Counted from the stretch's first letter, positions 22,938-33,800 are shown. The stretch is DNA of 64,000 bases from Allomuricauda sp. (GCA_003712125.1 RHLF01000002.1:558001-622000), one strand, 5' to 3'. Notes: generated from the sequence alone by a model not told the origin. A program made the numbers and translations.

Positions 22938-25489
22938 TGGATTTAAAAACAAATAAGGCTTCAGGGATGCAATGGAATTGGCTTTTTAAAATGGCCTGGC
23001 GTGATAGCCGATCAAGTGCGAAACGCTTGTTTTTATTTATGGCTTCCATCATTTTAGGAATCGCTGCCGTTGTTTCCATCCAATCCTTTAGTGACAATCT
23101 TAAAGACAATATTGCTTTACAATCTAGGGCATTGATGGGTGCCGATTTTTTGATTGATGGCAATCAGCTGCCCAATGAGGCCGTCTTGGCCATCATGGAC
23201 TCGCTGGGCGGTGCTGACGCCAAGGCCGTTAGTTTTGCTTCCATGGCGCTCTTTCCAAAAACCGGTGATACGCGCCTTGTAGGGGTAAGGGCTGTTGAGG
23301 GGAACTATCCTTTTTATGGTACGTTGGAGACCGAACCAGTTGCTGCTGCGACCTCCTATCAAGATGGGGGTGCCTTGGTCGACGCCACCCTTCTTTTGCA
23401 GTTCAATGCCAAGGTGGGGGACAGTATTAAAATTGGAAATACTGTTTTTCCTATTGTTGGCCAGTTGATATCGGCTCCAGATACAGGTGGCATAGGGGCT
23501 TCGATAGCTCCCCCCGTTTGGATTCCGGAACGCATGGTTGAAGCAACCGGGCTAATTCAGGTTGGCAGCCGTTTGGGCTATGATTTTTACTTTAAGGCCA
23601 AACCCGATCAAGACCTCGAAGCCTTAGATCGAGAAGTCGATCCCCTTTTAGACGCGGAAAACTATGATCTGGACACCCACCTGTCAACAGGCCAACGCCT
23701 GGGCAGGAGCTATGATAACTTTGGTAAGTTTTTGAATTTGGTCGCTTTTATAGCCCTTTTATTGGGCTGTGTGGGCATTGCCAGTTCAGTTCATGTTCAT
23801 GTTCGGGAAAAGTTACGTTCGGTTGCAGTGCTAAAGTGCATTGGTGCTACCAGAAAACAAACGTTTTTCATATACCTGATACAAATTGCTGGCATGGGCC
23901 TCTTGGGTGGCTTTATAGGTGTCGTGGCCGGTTTGCTGTTGCAACAGTCATTTCCCTTTATTCTGCAAGATTTTCTGCCCTTCGAAGTAGAAATTAGTTT
24001 GGCTCCCCAGGCCATGTTTTTAGGTTTGGTATTGGGTCTTTTGATGTCTGTACTGTTTGCTTTAACTCCACTTTTGGGAACCTGGTACGTACCCCCTTTA
24101 CAGGTACTTCGGGTAGATGATACCAAAAGTAGGGCATCTCTTGCGATACGTTCTTTGGTGGTGACGGGTATCGTATTGTTCATCTTTGTATTTTCCTATT
24201 GGCTCATTGAAAATCTTACCAATGCCATCTTTTTTGTGGTAGCCATCATAGTGGTCTTTTTGATGCTAAGTGGTTTGGCCACCCTTTTTATGAAGGCCAT
24301 AAAGCGGTTCTTCCCCACCACGTGGCGGTTTACGGCCAGGCAAAGTCTGTTAAACCTGTACCGCCCGAACAATCAGACTGCGGTTTTGATCTTGGCCATT
24401 GGTGTTGGCACATTTTTGATCAGCACCCTTTATTTTACCAAAGACATTTTATTGGCACGGGCATCACTGGAGACGTCATCAGAAACCCCAAACCTTATTT
24501 TGATGGATGTACAGACCGAACAACGCGATGCAGCAATTCAAGGAATTTCGGAAGAAGGGCATGCCATTTTGAATAACATACCCATCATAACCATGCGGAT
24601 ACAGCAGCTCAAAGAGACGCCAGCCCGTCAACTATTGCTTGATACCACGTCAACTGTCAATAGATGGGTATTGCATCATGAATTTCGGGTGACCTATAGA
24701 GACTCTTTGATCCCGTCTGAATCAACAGAAGGGGGGCAATGGCCAGCTGCTAAGGTTGAAGAAGGTTATGTGCCCATTTCAATAGCCCAAAATGTTGCCG
24801 AAAGTGCGCAAGTTGGATTGGGTGATAAAATCGTATTTAATATTCAGGGTGTTTTGATGAAAACGGTTGTTTCCCATCTTCGCACTGTGGATTGGGCCAG
24901 GGCACAAATCAATTTTTCCATTTTGTTTCCATCCGGGGTGTTGGAAGACGCCCCGCAGTTTCATGTGCTGACCACCCATGTTCCTGATGCATCGAGCTCT
25001 GCGCAGCTACAGCGAAAATTGGTACGGGCCTTTCCAACGGTTTCTATCATCGATCTGAGACAGGTCATCGCAATTGTTCAAGATATTCTCAACAAAATTT
25101 CATGGGTGATCAATTTTATGGCCTTTTTTAGTATTCTCACGGGTATTATCGTGTTGATTGGTTCTGTTCGTACCAGCAAATACCAGCGAATGAAAGAGAG
25201 TGTGCTGCTTCGCACCTTGGGTGCCAAAGACAAGCAAATATTAAAGATAACCGCCTTGGAATATTTTTACCTGGGCGTTTTGGGTAGCGGTATGGGTGTG
25301 ATTTTGGCATTTTTGGGTAGTTTTTTGCTGGCGCAATTTGTGTTCGACACCGAGTTTACCCCTTCAATGGTTCCTTTTTTGGTGGTCTTGCCGGGTATTG
25401 CCCTGCTGGTGTTAATGATAGGCCTTTTGAATAGCCGCACCGTATTGCGAAGCACTCCCTTAGAGGTTCTGCGTAAGGAATTGGCATAA
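22937..25489 (+). CDS. ybbP: FtsX-like ABC transporter permease (YbbP-type)
   Basis: An 850-aa permease with two FtsX-like blocks, roughly one N-terminal helix (about residues 30-52), a periplasmic domain, three helices (about 270-385), two more (about 405-465), a second half with a periplasmic domain, and three final helices (about 720-845). The GTG at 22937 overlaps the ybbA stop as TAGTG. The ATG at 22967 (MQWNWLFKMAWRDSR) is an equally good or better start by comparison with family N-termini. Such permeases are usually mechanotransmitters rather than classical importers. Followed by a bidirectional terminator. Confidence 0.88.
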   Translation: MDLKTNKASGMQWNWLFKMAWRDSRSSAKRLFLFMASIILGIAAVVSIQSFSDNLKDNIALQSRALMGADFLIDGNQLPNEAVLAIMDSLGGADAKAVSFASMALFPKTGDTRLVGVRAVEGNYPFYGTLETEPVAAATSYQDGGALVDATLLLQFNAKVGDSIKIGNTVFPIVGQLISAPDTGGIGASIAPPVWIPERMVEATGLIQVGSRLGYDFYFKAKPDQDLEALDREVDPLLDAENYDLDTHLSTGQRLGRSYDNFGKFLNLVAFIALLLGCVGIASSVHVHVREKLRSVAVLKCIGATRKQTFFIYLIQIAGMGLLGGFIGVVAGLLLQQSFPFILQDFLPFEVEISLAPQAMFLGLVLGLLMSVLFALTPLLGTWYVPPLQVLRVDDTKSRASLAIRSLVVTGIVLFIFVFSYWLIENLTNAIFFVVAIIVVFLMLSGLATLFMKAIKRFFPTTWRFTARQSLLNLYRPNNQTAVLILAIGVGTFLISTLYFTKDILLARASLETSSETPNLILMDVQTEQRDAAIQGISEEGHAILNNIPIITMRIQQLKETPARQLLLDTTSTVNRWVLHHEFRVTYRDSLIPSESTEGGQWPAAKVEEGYVPISIAQNVAESAQVGLGDKIVFNIQGVLMKTVVSHLRTVDWARAQINFSILFPSGVLEDAPQFHVLTTHVPDASSSAQLQRKLVRAFPTVSIIDLRQVIAIVQDILNKISWVINFMAFFSILTGIIVLIGSVRTSKYQRMKESVLLRTLGAKDKQILKITALEYFYLGVLGSGMGVILAFLGSFLLAQFVFDTEFTPSMVPFLVVLPGIALLVLMIGLLNSRTVLRSTPLEVLRKELA

Positions 25490-25514
25490 AAAAAGCCACC
25501 TTTCGGTGGCTTTA
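25485..25514. terminator. Bidirectional terminator between ybbP and the lipoprotein gene
   Basis: A 9-bp stem AAAGCCACC (25492-25500) with GGTGGCTTT (25505-25513) and a TTTC loop. The minus-strand side has a run of seven Us, so it is strongest for the lipoprotein gene ending at 25533. It also follows ybbP directly. Confidence 0.8.
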
Positions 25515-25532
25515 ATGCATAATTTTTCCTTG

Positions 25533-26351
25533 TTACGAGGCGTCTGGCTTAAGTAGTACCGTTCGAGTTACCTTGTTAAAAGGTCCTTCAATAAGGTTTC
25601 CATCCGAATCCAATAGTTCTAACTGAATGGTGACCTCACCCATTGGTAAACCGTTAATTACGTGCGGAGCCCATTCTGTAATCATGAATTCTTGTCCATT
25701 AATAGTGGCTCTCACCTTATTACCATCTTCGGCAAGTGTAGTATTCAACACAAAAAAATCTAACATAAGGTTCTCAGTATCTTTCCCTGTATATTCACCT
25801 TTAGGCCTACTATATATCAAGGTGGGGGCATCCAAATCGAAGCCATGAGTGTTTTCCGGATTTTCACCTATTTCCATTTTTCTCACCACAACCGAGTTCT
25901 CATTTTTTACCGATTCATGATAAGAACGACTTAAAAAAGCGACTAGATGGTGCACGCCATCAGGAATTTCCTTATTGAATTTTGGTGTATAATGAGCTGA
26001 ATATGGCTGGTTGTTGAGAATAAAATGAATATGTTGGCCTTTTCCAGAATTGGCCAATTTTTGGGCATTTTCACTTTCTGTCTGAGCACCCAACTCATAG
26101 TTGTTCACAGCAAAATCAAATTCTACTGCTCTATTCCCATCAACCGTCATACTAGTTTGGGATTGCAATATCAATTCAGCATCCTCGTAGGCCGGGGAGC
26201 CTTCTAATTTTGTCAGTGAAATGACAATTTTTTCAACTTCTTCCGTATCAACACTATCGGCATCCATAGTGTCGCCATCTTTTTTGGCTTGTTTACAGCT
26301 GACGGAAAAAAGAAGCATTAAGCATAGGGGCAATGCAATTATTTTTTTCAT
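25533..26351 (-). CDS. Hypothetical lipoprotein with beta-rich domains
   Basis: A 272-aa protein with a lipoprotein signal (MKKIIALPLCLMLLFSVSC, Cys19) and an Asp/Glu-rich linker. The rest is beta-rich: one segment (GQHIHFILNNQPYSAHYTPK, GVHHLVAFLSRSYHESVK) resembles a metal- or copper-binding/CopC-like Ig fold with several His, and a second ends RTVLLKP. Similar flavobacterial proteins are sometimes labelled phosphopeptide-binding, but I see no FHA motif and would not rely on that. Anchored on the outer periplasmic side; function unknown. Confidence 0.7.
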   Translation of the reverse strand: MKKIIALPLCLMLLFSVSCKQAKKDGDTMDADSVDTEEVEKIVISLTKLEGSPAYEDAELILQSQTSMTVDGNRAVEFDFAVNNYELGAQTESENAQKLANSGKGQHIHFILNNQPYSAHYTPKFNKEIPDGVHHLVAFLSRSYHESVKNENSVVVRKMEIGENPENTHGFDLDAPTLIYSRPKGEYTGKDTENLMLDFFVLNTTLAEDGNKVRATINGQEFMITEWAPHVINGLPMGEVTIQLELLDSDGNLIEGPFNKVTRTVLLKPDAS

Positions 26352-26406
26352 TACGTGAAATTTAAGGTTTTGGCTAAAGTTAGCGAATTAACTAGGCCCT
26401 GTCAAA

Positions 26407-26895
26407 CTAAAGAGGTTTAAGTAGGTCTTTATTATCCCTGATTCCCCGTTTGAGGTTTTCACATAAGAGTAATGTTTTGTCTATTCGTTTTTGGGAATTC
26501 TTGAAGCGATCGATCATATAAATGATGCCCCGCTGTTTTCCCTTGGTGAAGGATTCAAAAATCTGATAGGCCTCGTAATCACTTAGTACTACCGCTTCAA
26601 ATTCTTCTGGGACTTCGACGCCATATTTGGAGGTGTCTTCAAAGAATTGCAATTCAAAATAATCGTTGGGAAAAATACCGAGTTCCTTCTGTTTGTTTTT
26701 ACTGAACATGATGGAGTAAGTACCATTTTTCCATCGATTTAAGGCGGCGTAAAAGGCCAAATTTTTTCCGCCAAAAGTTGCGACCACCCGAACACGTTTA
26801 TGCCCTTTGTCAATAAAATCTAGGGCTATGTGTTCTGGAATTTGAATGGAATGCATGCCATCAACCGCGACTTCAAAAATTGGGCTTTGTATCAT
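26407..26895 (-). CDS. DUF1905/YdeI-OmpD-associated domain protein
   Basis: A 162-aa cytoplasmic protein. The N-terminal half is DUF1905-like: a beta-barrel with KRVRVVATFGGKNLAFYAAL, YSIMFSKNKQKELGIFPNDY and YGVEVPEEF. The C-terminal half has the YdeI/OmpD-associated motif LSDYEAYQIFESFTKGKQRG followed by a KRIDKTLLL helix. The family is widespread and uncharacterised. It overlaps the alpha/beta-hydrolase-OsmC gene by 4 bases, so it is the last gene of that unit. Confidence 0.82.
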   Translation of the reverse strand: MIQSPIFEVAVDGMHSIQIPEHIALDFIDKGHKRVRVVATFGGKNLAFYAALNRWKNGTYSIMFSKNKQKELGIFPNDYFELQFFEDTSKYGVEVPEEFEAVVLSDYEAYQIFESFTKGKQRGIIYMIDRFKNSQKRIDKTLLLCENLKRGIRDNKDLLKPL

Positions 26896-28112
26896 TCAAC
26901 AAGCTTTGTGATAACCTGGGTTTCGCTATGTAACGTCTTATGTACCGGACATTTGTCTGCAATCTGCATGATCCGGGCCTTTTGTTTTTCATCTAAATTT
27001 CCTGTCAAACGAACCGCCCTTTCAAACGTATCTATTTTGGCACTGTCTGACTCACAATCTGCGCAGTCTTGGGCATGTTGTTTGTTATACGAGGTATGCA
27101 CCTCTACATGCGCTAAGGGCCAGCCTTTGCGCTTGGTATACATTTGAATGGTCATCACTGTGCAGGCCGACAATCCGGCAGAAACCAGTTCATAAGGTGA
27201 AGGCCCAAAATCATTGCCACCATAGCTCTCAGGCTCATCGGCCAACATATAATGGTTGCCCACCTTCATTTGCGTGGTGAAGCCATCCTCAACACCCAAG
27301 CTAGCAACCACATGACTTTTGGTCTTAAGGGTTGGGGATACTTTTTCATTGATTGTCAAATAGCGCTTTGCCCAGCCCGAGACCACTTCACCCACATAGG
27401 TCGAATCTTTCTTATTGAAGAGCAGGTGATCGGCCCCATCTAAGGAGATAAAACTTTTTGGGTGATGGGCTGCTCGGTAAATTTCTTCCGCGTTTTTGAT
27501 GCCTACCGTATCATCCTGGGGCGAATGCATGATCAGCAAGGGTTTTCTTAATTGTTTGGCGGTATCGGGAAGGGATTTATTCTCTAAATCTTCCAAGAAT
27601 TGCCTTTTGATGGTGAAGTCGCGTCCGCTGAGGTTCACTACGGCCTTTCCAGTTTCTTTGATCTCTGCAATACCGCTTTTAAAAAGATGTTTGACATGAA
27701 CAGGATTTGAAGGTGCACCTACCGTAGCCACAGCCTTGACCGAATTGATTTCCGAAGCGGCAAAAATTACGGCGGCCCCTCCCAAAGAATGACCTATAAG
27801 CAGGGTTGGTGATTCATAATGGTCTTCCAAAAACTTAGCTGCAACCACCAAATCTTCAACATTACCTGAAAAGTTGGTGTCTTCAAAATCACCCTCACTT
27901 TCTCCCAAACCCGTGAAATCAAATCGCAACACGCCAAATCCATTTGAAGTGAGCGCCTTACTGATGTTACGCACAGCGGAAAGGTTTTTGGTGCAGGTAA
28001 AACAATGCGCAAACAGGGCAAAATTATGAGGATGGCGATCAACGGGCAATTCAAGCCTACCGGCTAAAACCAAACCTTCGGCATTTACAAACTCAACTTT
28101 TTCGGTATTCAT
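26892..28112 (-). CDS. Bifunctional alpha/beta-hydrolase and OsmC-like peroxidase
   Basis: A 406-aa fusion from the ATG at 28112. The frame extends to 28169, but upstream residues are not conserved-looking and include the leader hairpin. Residues about 1-255 are an alpha/beta hydrolase with nucleophile Ser109 (GHSLGG), Asp200 (SPQDDTV) and His229 (GADHL). Residues about 265-406 are an OsmC/Ohr domain with the redox cysteines Cys317 (SACTVM) and Cys388 (DKCPVH). OsmC proteins reduce organic hydroperoxides, so the pair may release and detoxify fatty-acyl peroxides. The fusion is a known bacterial architecture. Confidence 0.88.
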   Translation of the reverse strand: MNTEKVEFVNAEGLVLAGRLELPVDRHPHNFALFAHCFTCTKNLSAVRNISKALTSNGFGVLRFDFTGLGESEGDFEDTNFSGNVEDLVVAAKFLEDHYESPTLLIGHSLGGAAVIFAASEINSVKAVATVGAPSNPVHVKHLFKSGIAEIKETGKAVVNLSGRDFTIKRQFLEDLENKSLPDTAKQLRKPLLIMHSPQDDTVGIKNAEEIYRAAHHPKSFISLDGADHLLFNKKDSTYVGEVVSGWAKRYLTINEKVSPTLKTKSHVVASLGVEDGFTTQMKVGNHYMLADEPESYGGNDFGPSPYELVSAGLSACTVMTIQMYTKRKGWPLAHVEVHTSYNKQHAQDCADCESDSAKIDTFERAVRLTGNLDEKQKARIMQIADKCPVHKTLHSETQVITKLVE

Positions 28113-28125
28113 TTCTATTGGGTTA

Positions 28126-28169
28126 TGGTTTGTGGGCAAAAGGTTGTAAGACCCAGTGCCCACAACCAC
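28126..28169 (-). other. Stem-loop in the leader of the hydrolase-OsmC gene
   Basis: TGGTTTGTGGGCA (28126-28138) pairs with TGCCCACAACCA (28158-28169), with one bulged base and a 19-base loop. It fills the gap between the DUF2490 stop and the hydrolase start. No U tract follows on the minus strand, so it is not a standard terminator. It could modulate read-through or mRNA stability. Confidence 0.45.
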
Positions 28170-28874
28170 TCACCTTTTCTTAAAGATACCCCTTAAGTCG
28201 GGATTATAGAAAAAACCTATCTGAAAGCGGTCAAATACAGCGGTTGAGAACTGGTTGCGCAACCAACCAAATTGCACATTGCTATTTTCGGTTATATGTA
28301 CTCCAAGGGCGCCATACAAGCGGTTTTGTCCAAATAGATTGTCTTGTAAATTGATGAAAAGTTCATCGTAAAAATTTAAGAAAAACGTATCGGTCAGGGG
28401 TAAGGTCATCTGAATGCGATAACGCGCCCTGTGTTCAGTGCGTTCATCAAAAAATGGACTGTTTGGGTTTTCAACAGTCAGAAATCGTTGCTCAAGACGG
28501 TACCGATGCTCAAACAAAAATTCCCATACCTTATTCTTTAAGATGAACTGTTGAAAAATCCGATGCTCCTTTAGGTTGTTCACAAAAATTTCAGCACTAT
28601 CAAACGAAGGGTCCGTATCGATGAAGGCATAGCCCACGGTGGCAATCGCATTTTCATTAATGTGATAATTGGCACCGGTTCGAAGCAGCAACTGATTAAA
28701 GTTTTTCGGAGTATCGTAATACCTAAATTGGGCCTCGGTGTGAACGCTCCAACGTTCAGCGACCCGATTCATACCAAAATACATAAACCAGATTCCTGTT
28801 TCATCTTCGCCTGACTGCTGGGCCATGCCCAGGGTAGTGATGAACAAAAATAGAATACCAATAAAATGCCTCAT
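28170..28874 (-). CDS. DUF2490 outer-membrane protein
   Basis: A 234-aa protein from the ATG at 28874, one base after the S9 peptidase stop. The signal peptide is MRHFIGILFLFITTLGMAQ. The body is a series of amphipathic strands of the DUF2490 family (WFMYFGMNRVAERWSVHTEA, FRYYD, EHRIFQQFILK, LEHRYRLEQRFL, RARYRIQMTLPL, FFLNFYDELFI). It ends with an aromatic strand (QIGFFYNPD) before a short tail, consistent with a small beta-barrel in the outer membrane. No activity is known for the family. Confidence 0.83.
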   Translation of the reverse strand: MRHFIGILFLFITTLGMAQQSGEDETGIWFMYFGMNRVAERWSVHTEAQFRYYDTPKNFNQLLLRTGANYHINENAIATVGYAFIDTDPSFDSAEIFVNNLKEHRIFQQFILKNKVWEFLFEHRYRLEQRFLTVENPNSPFFDERTEHRARYRIQMTLPLTDTFFLNFYDELFINLQDNLFGQNRLYGALGVHITENSNVQFGWLRNQFSTAVFDRFQIGFFYNPDLRGIFKKR

Positions 28875-28875
28875 C

Positions 28876-30795
28876 CTATAGTTCTCCGTCTTTAATGGGT
28901 TCTCCTTCATCTGCTTTCAAGTGGATGTCCAAAAATTCCAAAATTTTACTGTAGGCCTTTATCTGATTTTCTTTTTTGATAAAACCATGGCCTTCATCTT
29001 CAAACAGCACATATTCTACAGGAACTCCGTTTTTTCGTACCCCGGCCACAATCTCATCGGATTCGACTTGGAGCACCCTTGGGTCTTGGGCACCCTGAAG
29101 TACAATCAAGGGTTTGGTTACTTTGTCCGTATGAAACAACGGAGAAATTTCCCGTAACCGCACAGAATCTGCACTATAGGGATCTCCCAATTCTTTGTAA
29201 AGGGCATCTTTGAACGATTCCCACCAAGGCGGAATGCTCTTTAATGTTCTGATCCAATTGGTCACACCAAAAATATTAACCCCAACGTCAAATTCCTCAG
29301 GGGTAAAGGTCAACGCGGCCATGGTCATATAACCACCATAGGAGCCACCAATAATTCCAATCTTTTCTCCGTTGATTTCAGCTTGTTGCGCCAACCAGTT
29401 TTTACCTTCTACGCAATCTCTTAAATCCTTATCTCCATGGTTCAAATCGTCCATTTGATAGAAGGTTTTTCCATACCCACTGCTGCCGCGGTTATTTACC
29501 GCCAGTACGGCATAACCATGGTTAACCAAATATTGGATGATCGAGTTGAAATTTTGCCTTGATTGTCCACCAGGACCACCATGTACCCATACCAAAGCAG
29601 GAACAGGGTTTTCAGCGGATGCTTGATGCGGCTTATAATAGATTGCAGGTATTTCAACACCATCAAATGATGGGTATCGAATAACTTCGGCAGTTACCAT
29701 GTCTTGTCCCTGAATCTCTGGATTCAACACATCAGTAAGTTTTTTGTATTCTCCGCTTGCCAAATCAAGATGGTACAGGTTGGAGGGCGTATGTGAACCA
29801 CCCAAGTAAAATCGCATGGCTGCATCATCCTTTGAGAAACCGACACTGGTAATAGCACCGCCTTCGAAAGTTGGCAAATCGATATTTTCACCTGCTTCTG
29901 TATCAAAAACTTCAATCACATTTCGGCCATCTTCATTTATGTAGGTCACGCGGTATTTCCCAGAACGCGTGAAATATGAGCCCATAATGTCCCATTCCTT
30001 TTCCAATACTTTTTCTGAAGTACCGTCAGCAATGTTATAGCGTTTTAGGTAGCCGAATTCACCGCCATCGTCGGTGGTGTAATAAAGATATTGGCCATCC
30101 TTTGAAAAGTCCTCAGGTGAATTGGCACTTTGGTTTTTATTGATTTTGAGCATTTCCCCATCATCAATGGAATACAGAAATAAATCGACGTCGTTGGTGT
30201 TTACAGGTTTTACAAGGGCCAAATACTTTTCATCATCTGAAATTTCCCCGACATCAAGACCTTCATTGTTTTCGTAAAGCATCGAATAGCTAAAGTCTTC
30301 CAAATTCATTTTGTAAACATCGGTATACTGAGGATTTCGCTTGTTTGAACCAAAATAGAAGCTTTGTTCATCTTTGCTCCAGCCATAAAAATTGGCTCTT
30401 GCCCCTTCGAAAGGGGTGAGGTTGGTCACCGCTCCTGTCGTATCCCGCAAGTAGATTTGATAGATCTCATCACCGTTATTGTCTTTGCTCAAAAGAATAC
30501 GGTCATCATTCGGAAAATAACTGGTTGTGAACACCGAAGAGCTATCTGATGCGGTAAGGGCTTCCATAGTACCTTCAGCAATAGAAAGCGCATAGGCATT
30601 ATAAATGCCTGTCCGATTACTGTGCACCAAAAGCTTGTCATTGTTTGAGGAAAAGCTTCCACCACCTATGGCTTCATTGTCCATCATTTGGGCAATGGTA
30701 TAGGTCTTCATGGTTTCCGCAATAGACGGTTCTTTTTTTTCTTCGTTACAACCCCAAATTAAAATTAGGGTTGCCAATAAACTTAGTCTTTTCAT
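28876..30795 (-). CDS. S9 family (prolyl oligopeptidase-type) serine peptidase lipoprotein
   Basis: A 639-aa protein with a lipoprotein signal (Cys16 in IWGC), a seven-bladed propeller of WD40/PD40-like repeats (about residues 40-360) and a C-terminal alpha/beta-hydrolase peptidase domain. Catalytic triad: Ser485 (GGSYGGYM), Asp571 (GAQDPRV) and His603 (DEGHGF), with the oxyanion segment HGGPGGQ at 405-411. It cleaves oligopeptides, probably at the periplasmic face. It starts 12 bp after the Asp-box propeller gene, and the two are likely one operon for peptide degradation. Confidence 0.9.
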   Translation of the reverse strand: MKRLSLLATLILIWGCNEEKKEPSIAETMKTYTIAQMMDNEAIGGGSFSSNNDKLLVHSNRTGIYNAYALSIAEGTMEALTASDSSSVFTTSYFPNDDRILLSKDNNGDEIYQIYLRDTTGAVTNLTPFEGARANFYGWSKDEQSFYFGSNKRNPQYTDVYKMNLEDFSYSMLYENNEGLDVGEISDDEKYLALVKPVNTNDVDLFLYSIDDGEMLKINKNQSANSPEDFSKDGQYLYYTTDDGGEFGYLKRYNIADGTSEKVLEKEWDIMGSYFTRSGKYRVTYINEDGRNVIEVFDTEAGENIDLPTFEGGAITSVGFSKDDAAMRFYLGGSHTPSNLYHLDLASGEYKKLTDVLNPEIQGQDMVTAEVIRYPSFDGVEIPAIYYKPHQASAENPVPALVWVHGGPGGQSRQNFNSIIQYLVNHGYAVLAVNNRGSSGYGKTFYQMDDLNHGDKDLRDCVEGKNWLAQQAEINGEKIGIIGGSYGGYMTMAALTFTPEEFDVGVNIFGVTNWIRTLKSIPPWWESFKDALYKELGDPYSADSVRLREISPLFHTDKVTKPLIVLQGAQDPRVLQVESDEIVAGVRKNGVPVEYVLFEDEGHGFIKKENQIKAYSKILEFLDIHLKADEGEPIKDGEL

Positions 30796-30807
30796 GATGT
30801 TTTGTTT

Positions 30808-33800
30808 TTAATCGATAGTGAATGTTTTTGTCTCTTTAAAAGGGGATAGGTCTACTGCCTCTATTGACTCGCGGTATCCCTTCCACGTGTCTGAAAAGAA
30901 GCTATTTGTTTTCTTTAGGGCAGCATCGAGATCATCTTTTGCAAATTGAATCAAGCGACGTTCTGTTGCTGTAATGCCATTTTTACGGGTGCCGGAATAG
31001 AAATTGGCCGTATTCAACCGTTGCATTACCGTTATTTCTGGATTTCTGGTGATACCCTGACGCTTGTCTACCTTGCCAATATATAAAGCAACCAAAGAAT
31101 CGATCTGCTTTACAATATCCTTTGAGGCCTTTATTTGGTCTTTGTAGGCTTCCTTGTCTGCATCATTCAATTCCTTTTGGTATTTATTGGCCAAATCTTT
31201 GCTTTCTACCAATTGTTTAACGGCATCTGCCGCGGTTTGAATGTGCGTTTCAAGTTGCTTTCTTGTTTCATACACTTCATTTATGCTAGCGATGGAAACA
31301 TTTATTCTTGGATCCGTTTTGACCGTTACACGGGTTGAATCGCTGGTTTCGCCGAAGCTTACTTTGACCTTATAGGTGCCAGGTTTTACAGTCGTACCTC
31401 CAGGTTCCGAATTTCTTTTTCTGATTTTTCGGGCAGGACGGTCAGGTCCTCTTTCATTTAAGCCCCAATAAATTCTATGAAAACCTTTTTTATCGGGAGT
31501 TTTGTATTTCAAGGTACGAATCAGTCGGTCACCATCATAAAAATCAAATTGAACCGAATCCTTTTTTTGAACTCCGGTCAGCTTCTTTTTAGCTGCTGAA
31601 TCTTCCTGGTCTTCGCTTTTTTCCTTTTTCGCTCCTTGGTCTTTTTTTGATTTGGCCAACTCTTTTTTGCCCTCTTTGAGATAGTAGGTAATCATTGCAC
31701 CGCCCTTACGGTTTTCACCATTATAAAGGGCATCACCACCAAATCTACTTCCCGTACCTTGCTGATAGGCAGCTAAATAGGCGTCAGGGCTGGCAAACAG
31801 GGCAACATCTTGCTGCAATGCAGCTTTGCTTCGCGCCAATTCACGCAACGGACGAATGTCGTCAAGTACCCAAGCGGCCCGTCCAAAGGTCCCGATAACC
31901 AAATCTTGCTCCCTTGGATGGATGACTAGGTCTTTGGTAGAAACCGTGGGATAACCTTCGGTCCATTTTTGCCAAGTACTGCCTGCATTTAATGAGACGT
32001 ACAAGCCATCATCGGTACCCAAGAACATCAAATTCGGGTTTTCTTCATCTTCGATAATGGCGAGGGTGTAACTCTCCACATCATTTTCATCAACAATACG
32101 CGTCCATGTTTTCCCATAATCTTTTGTGCGATACGCGTAAGGTGTGTAGTTGAATCTGCGGTAATCATTGGCGATCAATAAAGCTTCTCCCTTATTTTTC
32201 TTGGATGCCTTTATTTGTGGAATCCAACTACCACGTGGTAACCCTTTGATGTTGGCAGTCACATCGGTCCACGAAGCCCCACCATTTTGGGTATAATGTA
32301 CTCGTCCGTCATCTGTGCCTGCCCATAACATGTCTTTTTCCACCACTGAAGGTTCGATCACAAGAATGGTGCAGTGGTTTTCTGCTCCCGTAGCATCCAT
32401 GGTCAAGCCCCCACTTTCACTTTGTTTTTGTTTTTCAGGGTCATTTGTTGTCAGGTCAGGGGATATGACCTCCCAAGTTTGTCCCTTATTGGTTGACTTA
32501 TGTACAAACTGACTGCCAAAATAAACGGTTGCATTATCAAATGGATCTTGACCAATGGCGGCATTCCAATTGAAGCGAAGTTTGGTTTCAGCGTCTGGTG
32601 GGGTAGGGCGTACCGTGTAATTGTTCCCTGTTTTCCAATCATAGCGCGAAACAAAACCTTGTTGACTCATGGCATAACCAAATTGCGAATCATCTTTATC
32701 AGGTACAACATCGAACCCATCACCAAAAGCTATTTCTTGCCAGTAGCTGTTTCGTATGCCCTGTGCTCGCCATACGTAGGCAGGGCCACGCCAAGAACCA
32801 TTGTCTTGCATGCCGCCGTACACATTGTACGGAAATTCTTGATCAACGCTGATATGGTAGAATTGCGCCACCGGTAGATTTCCGATAAAGCGCCAAGTTT
32901 TTCCACCATCTTTGGTAATGTTCATTCCTCCATCATTACCGTCAATCATGAATTGTCCGTTCTCAGGATGTATCCACCATGCGTGATGATCAGGATGCAC
33001 CCCATTGTCAACACCATAAGCGGGCATCAATTGCTTAAAATTTTTGCCACCATCCTCTGAAACATTTACGTAGGTGAAAATTGAAAATACCCGATTCTCG
33101 TTTTCAGGATCCACGTAGATTTCAGAGTAGTAAAACGGCCGGTTGCCAATATCATTCTTGTCGTTGATTTTTTTCCATTTAAAACCACCATCTTCCGATT
33201 TGTACAGGGCATTCTTTTTAGCTTCGACCAAGGCATAGACGATATTGGGTTTATTTCGTGCTATGGCAATACCAATTCTTCCGAGGTCTCCTTTGGGCAA
33301 ACCGTCTTCTTCGGTAATTTCCTTCCAATTGGCACCGCCATCATGGGTCATATAAAGGCCACTTCCGGATCCGCCCGACTTGAAGAACCAAGGGTCTCTT
33401 TTATGCTCCCATAGGGCGACCATAAGTTTATTCGGATTGGTAGGGTCCATCACCATGTCGGCAACTCCGGTCTTATTATTGACAAAGAGAATTTTAGACC
33501 AGGTTTTACCGCCATCGGTCGTTTTAAACACGCCGCGTTCAGCGTGAACCCCCCATGGCGATCCTATGGCCCCAACGTATACCACATCTGGATTTGTTGG
33601 GTCAATAATGACGCGATGAATATGACGGGTTTTTTCTAAGCCCATACTCGTCCACGATTTGCCACCGTCCAAGGATTTGTAGATGCCATAACCACCATTT
33701 AGGCTATTTCTTGGGTTTCCTTCGCCCGTACCTACCCAAATCACTGACGGATTGGACTGTTGTATGGCCACGGCACCGATGGAAGCGGTCAACTCTTTAT

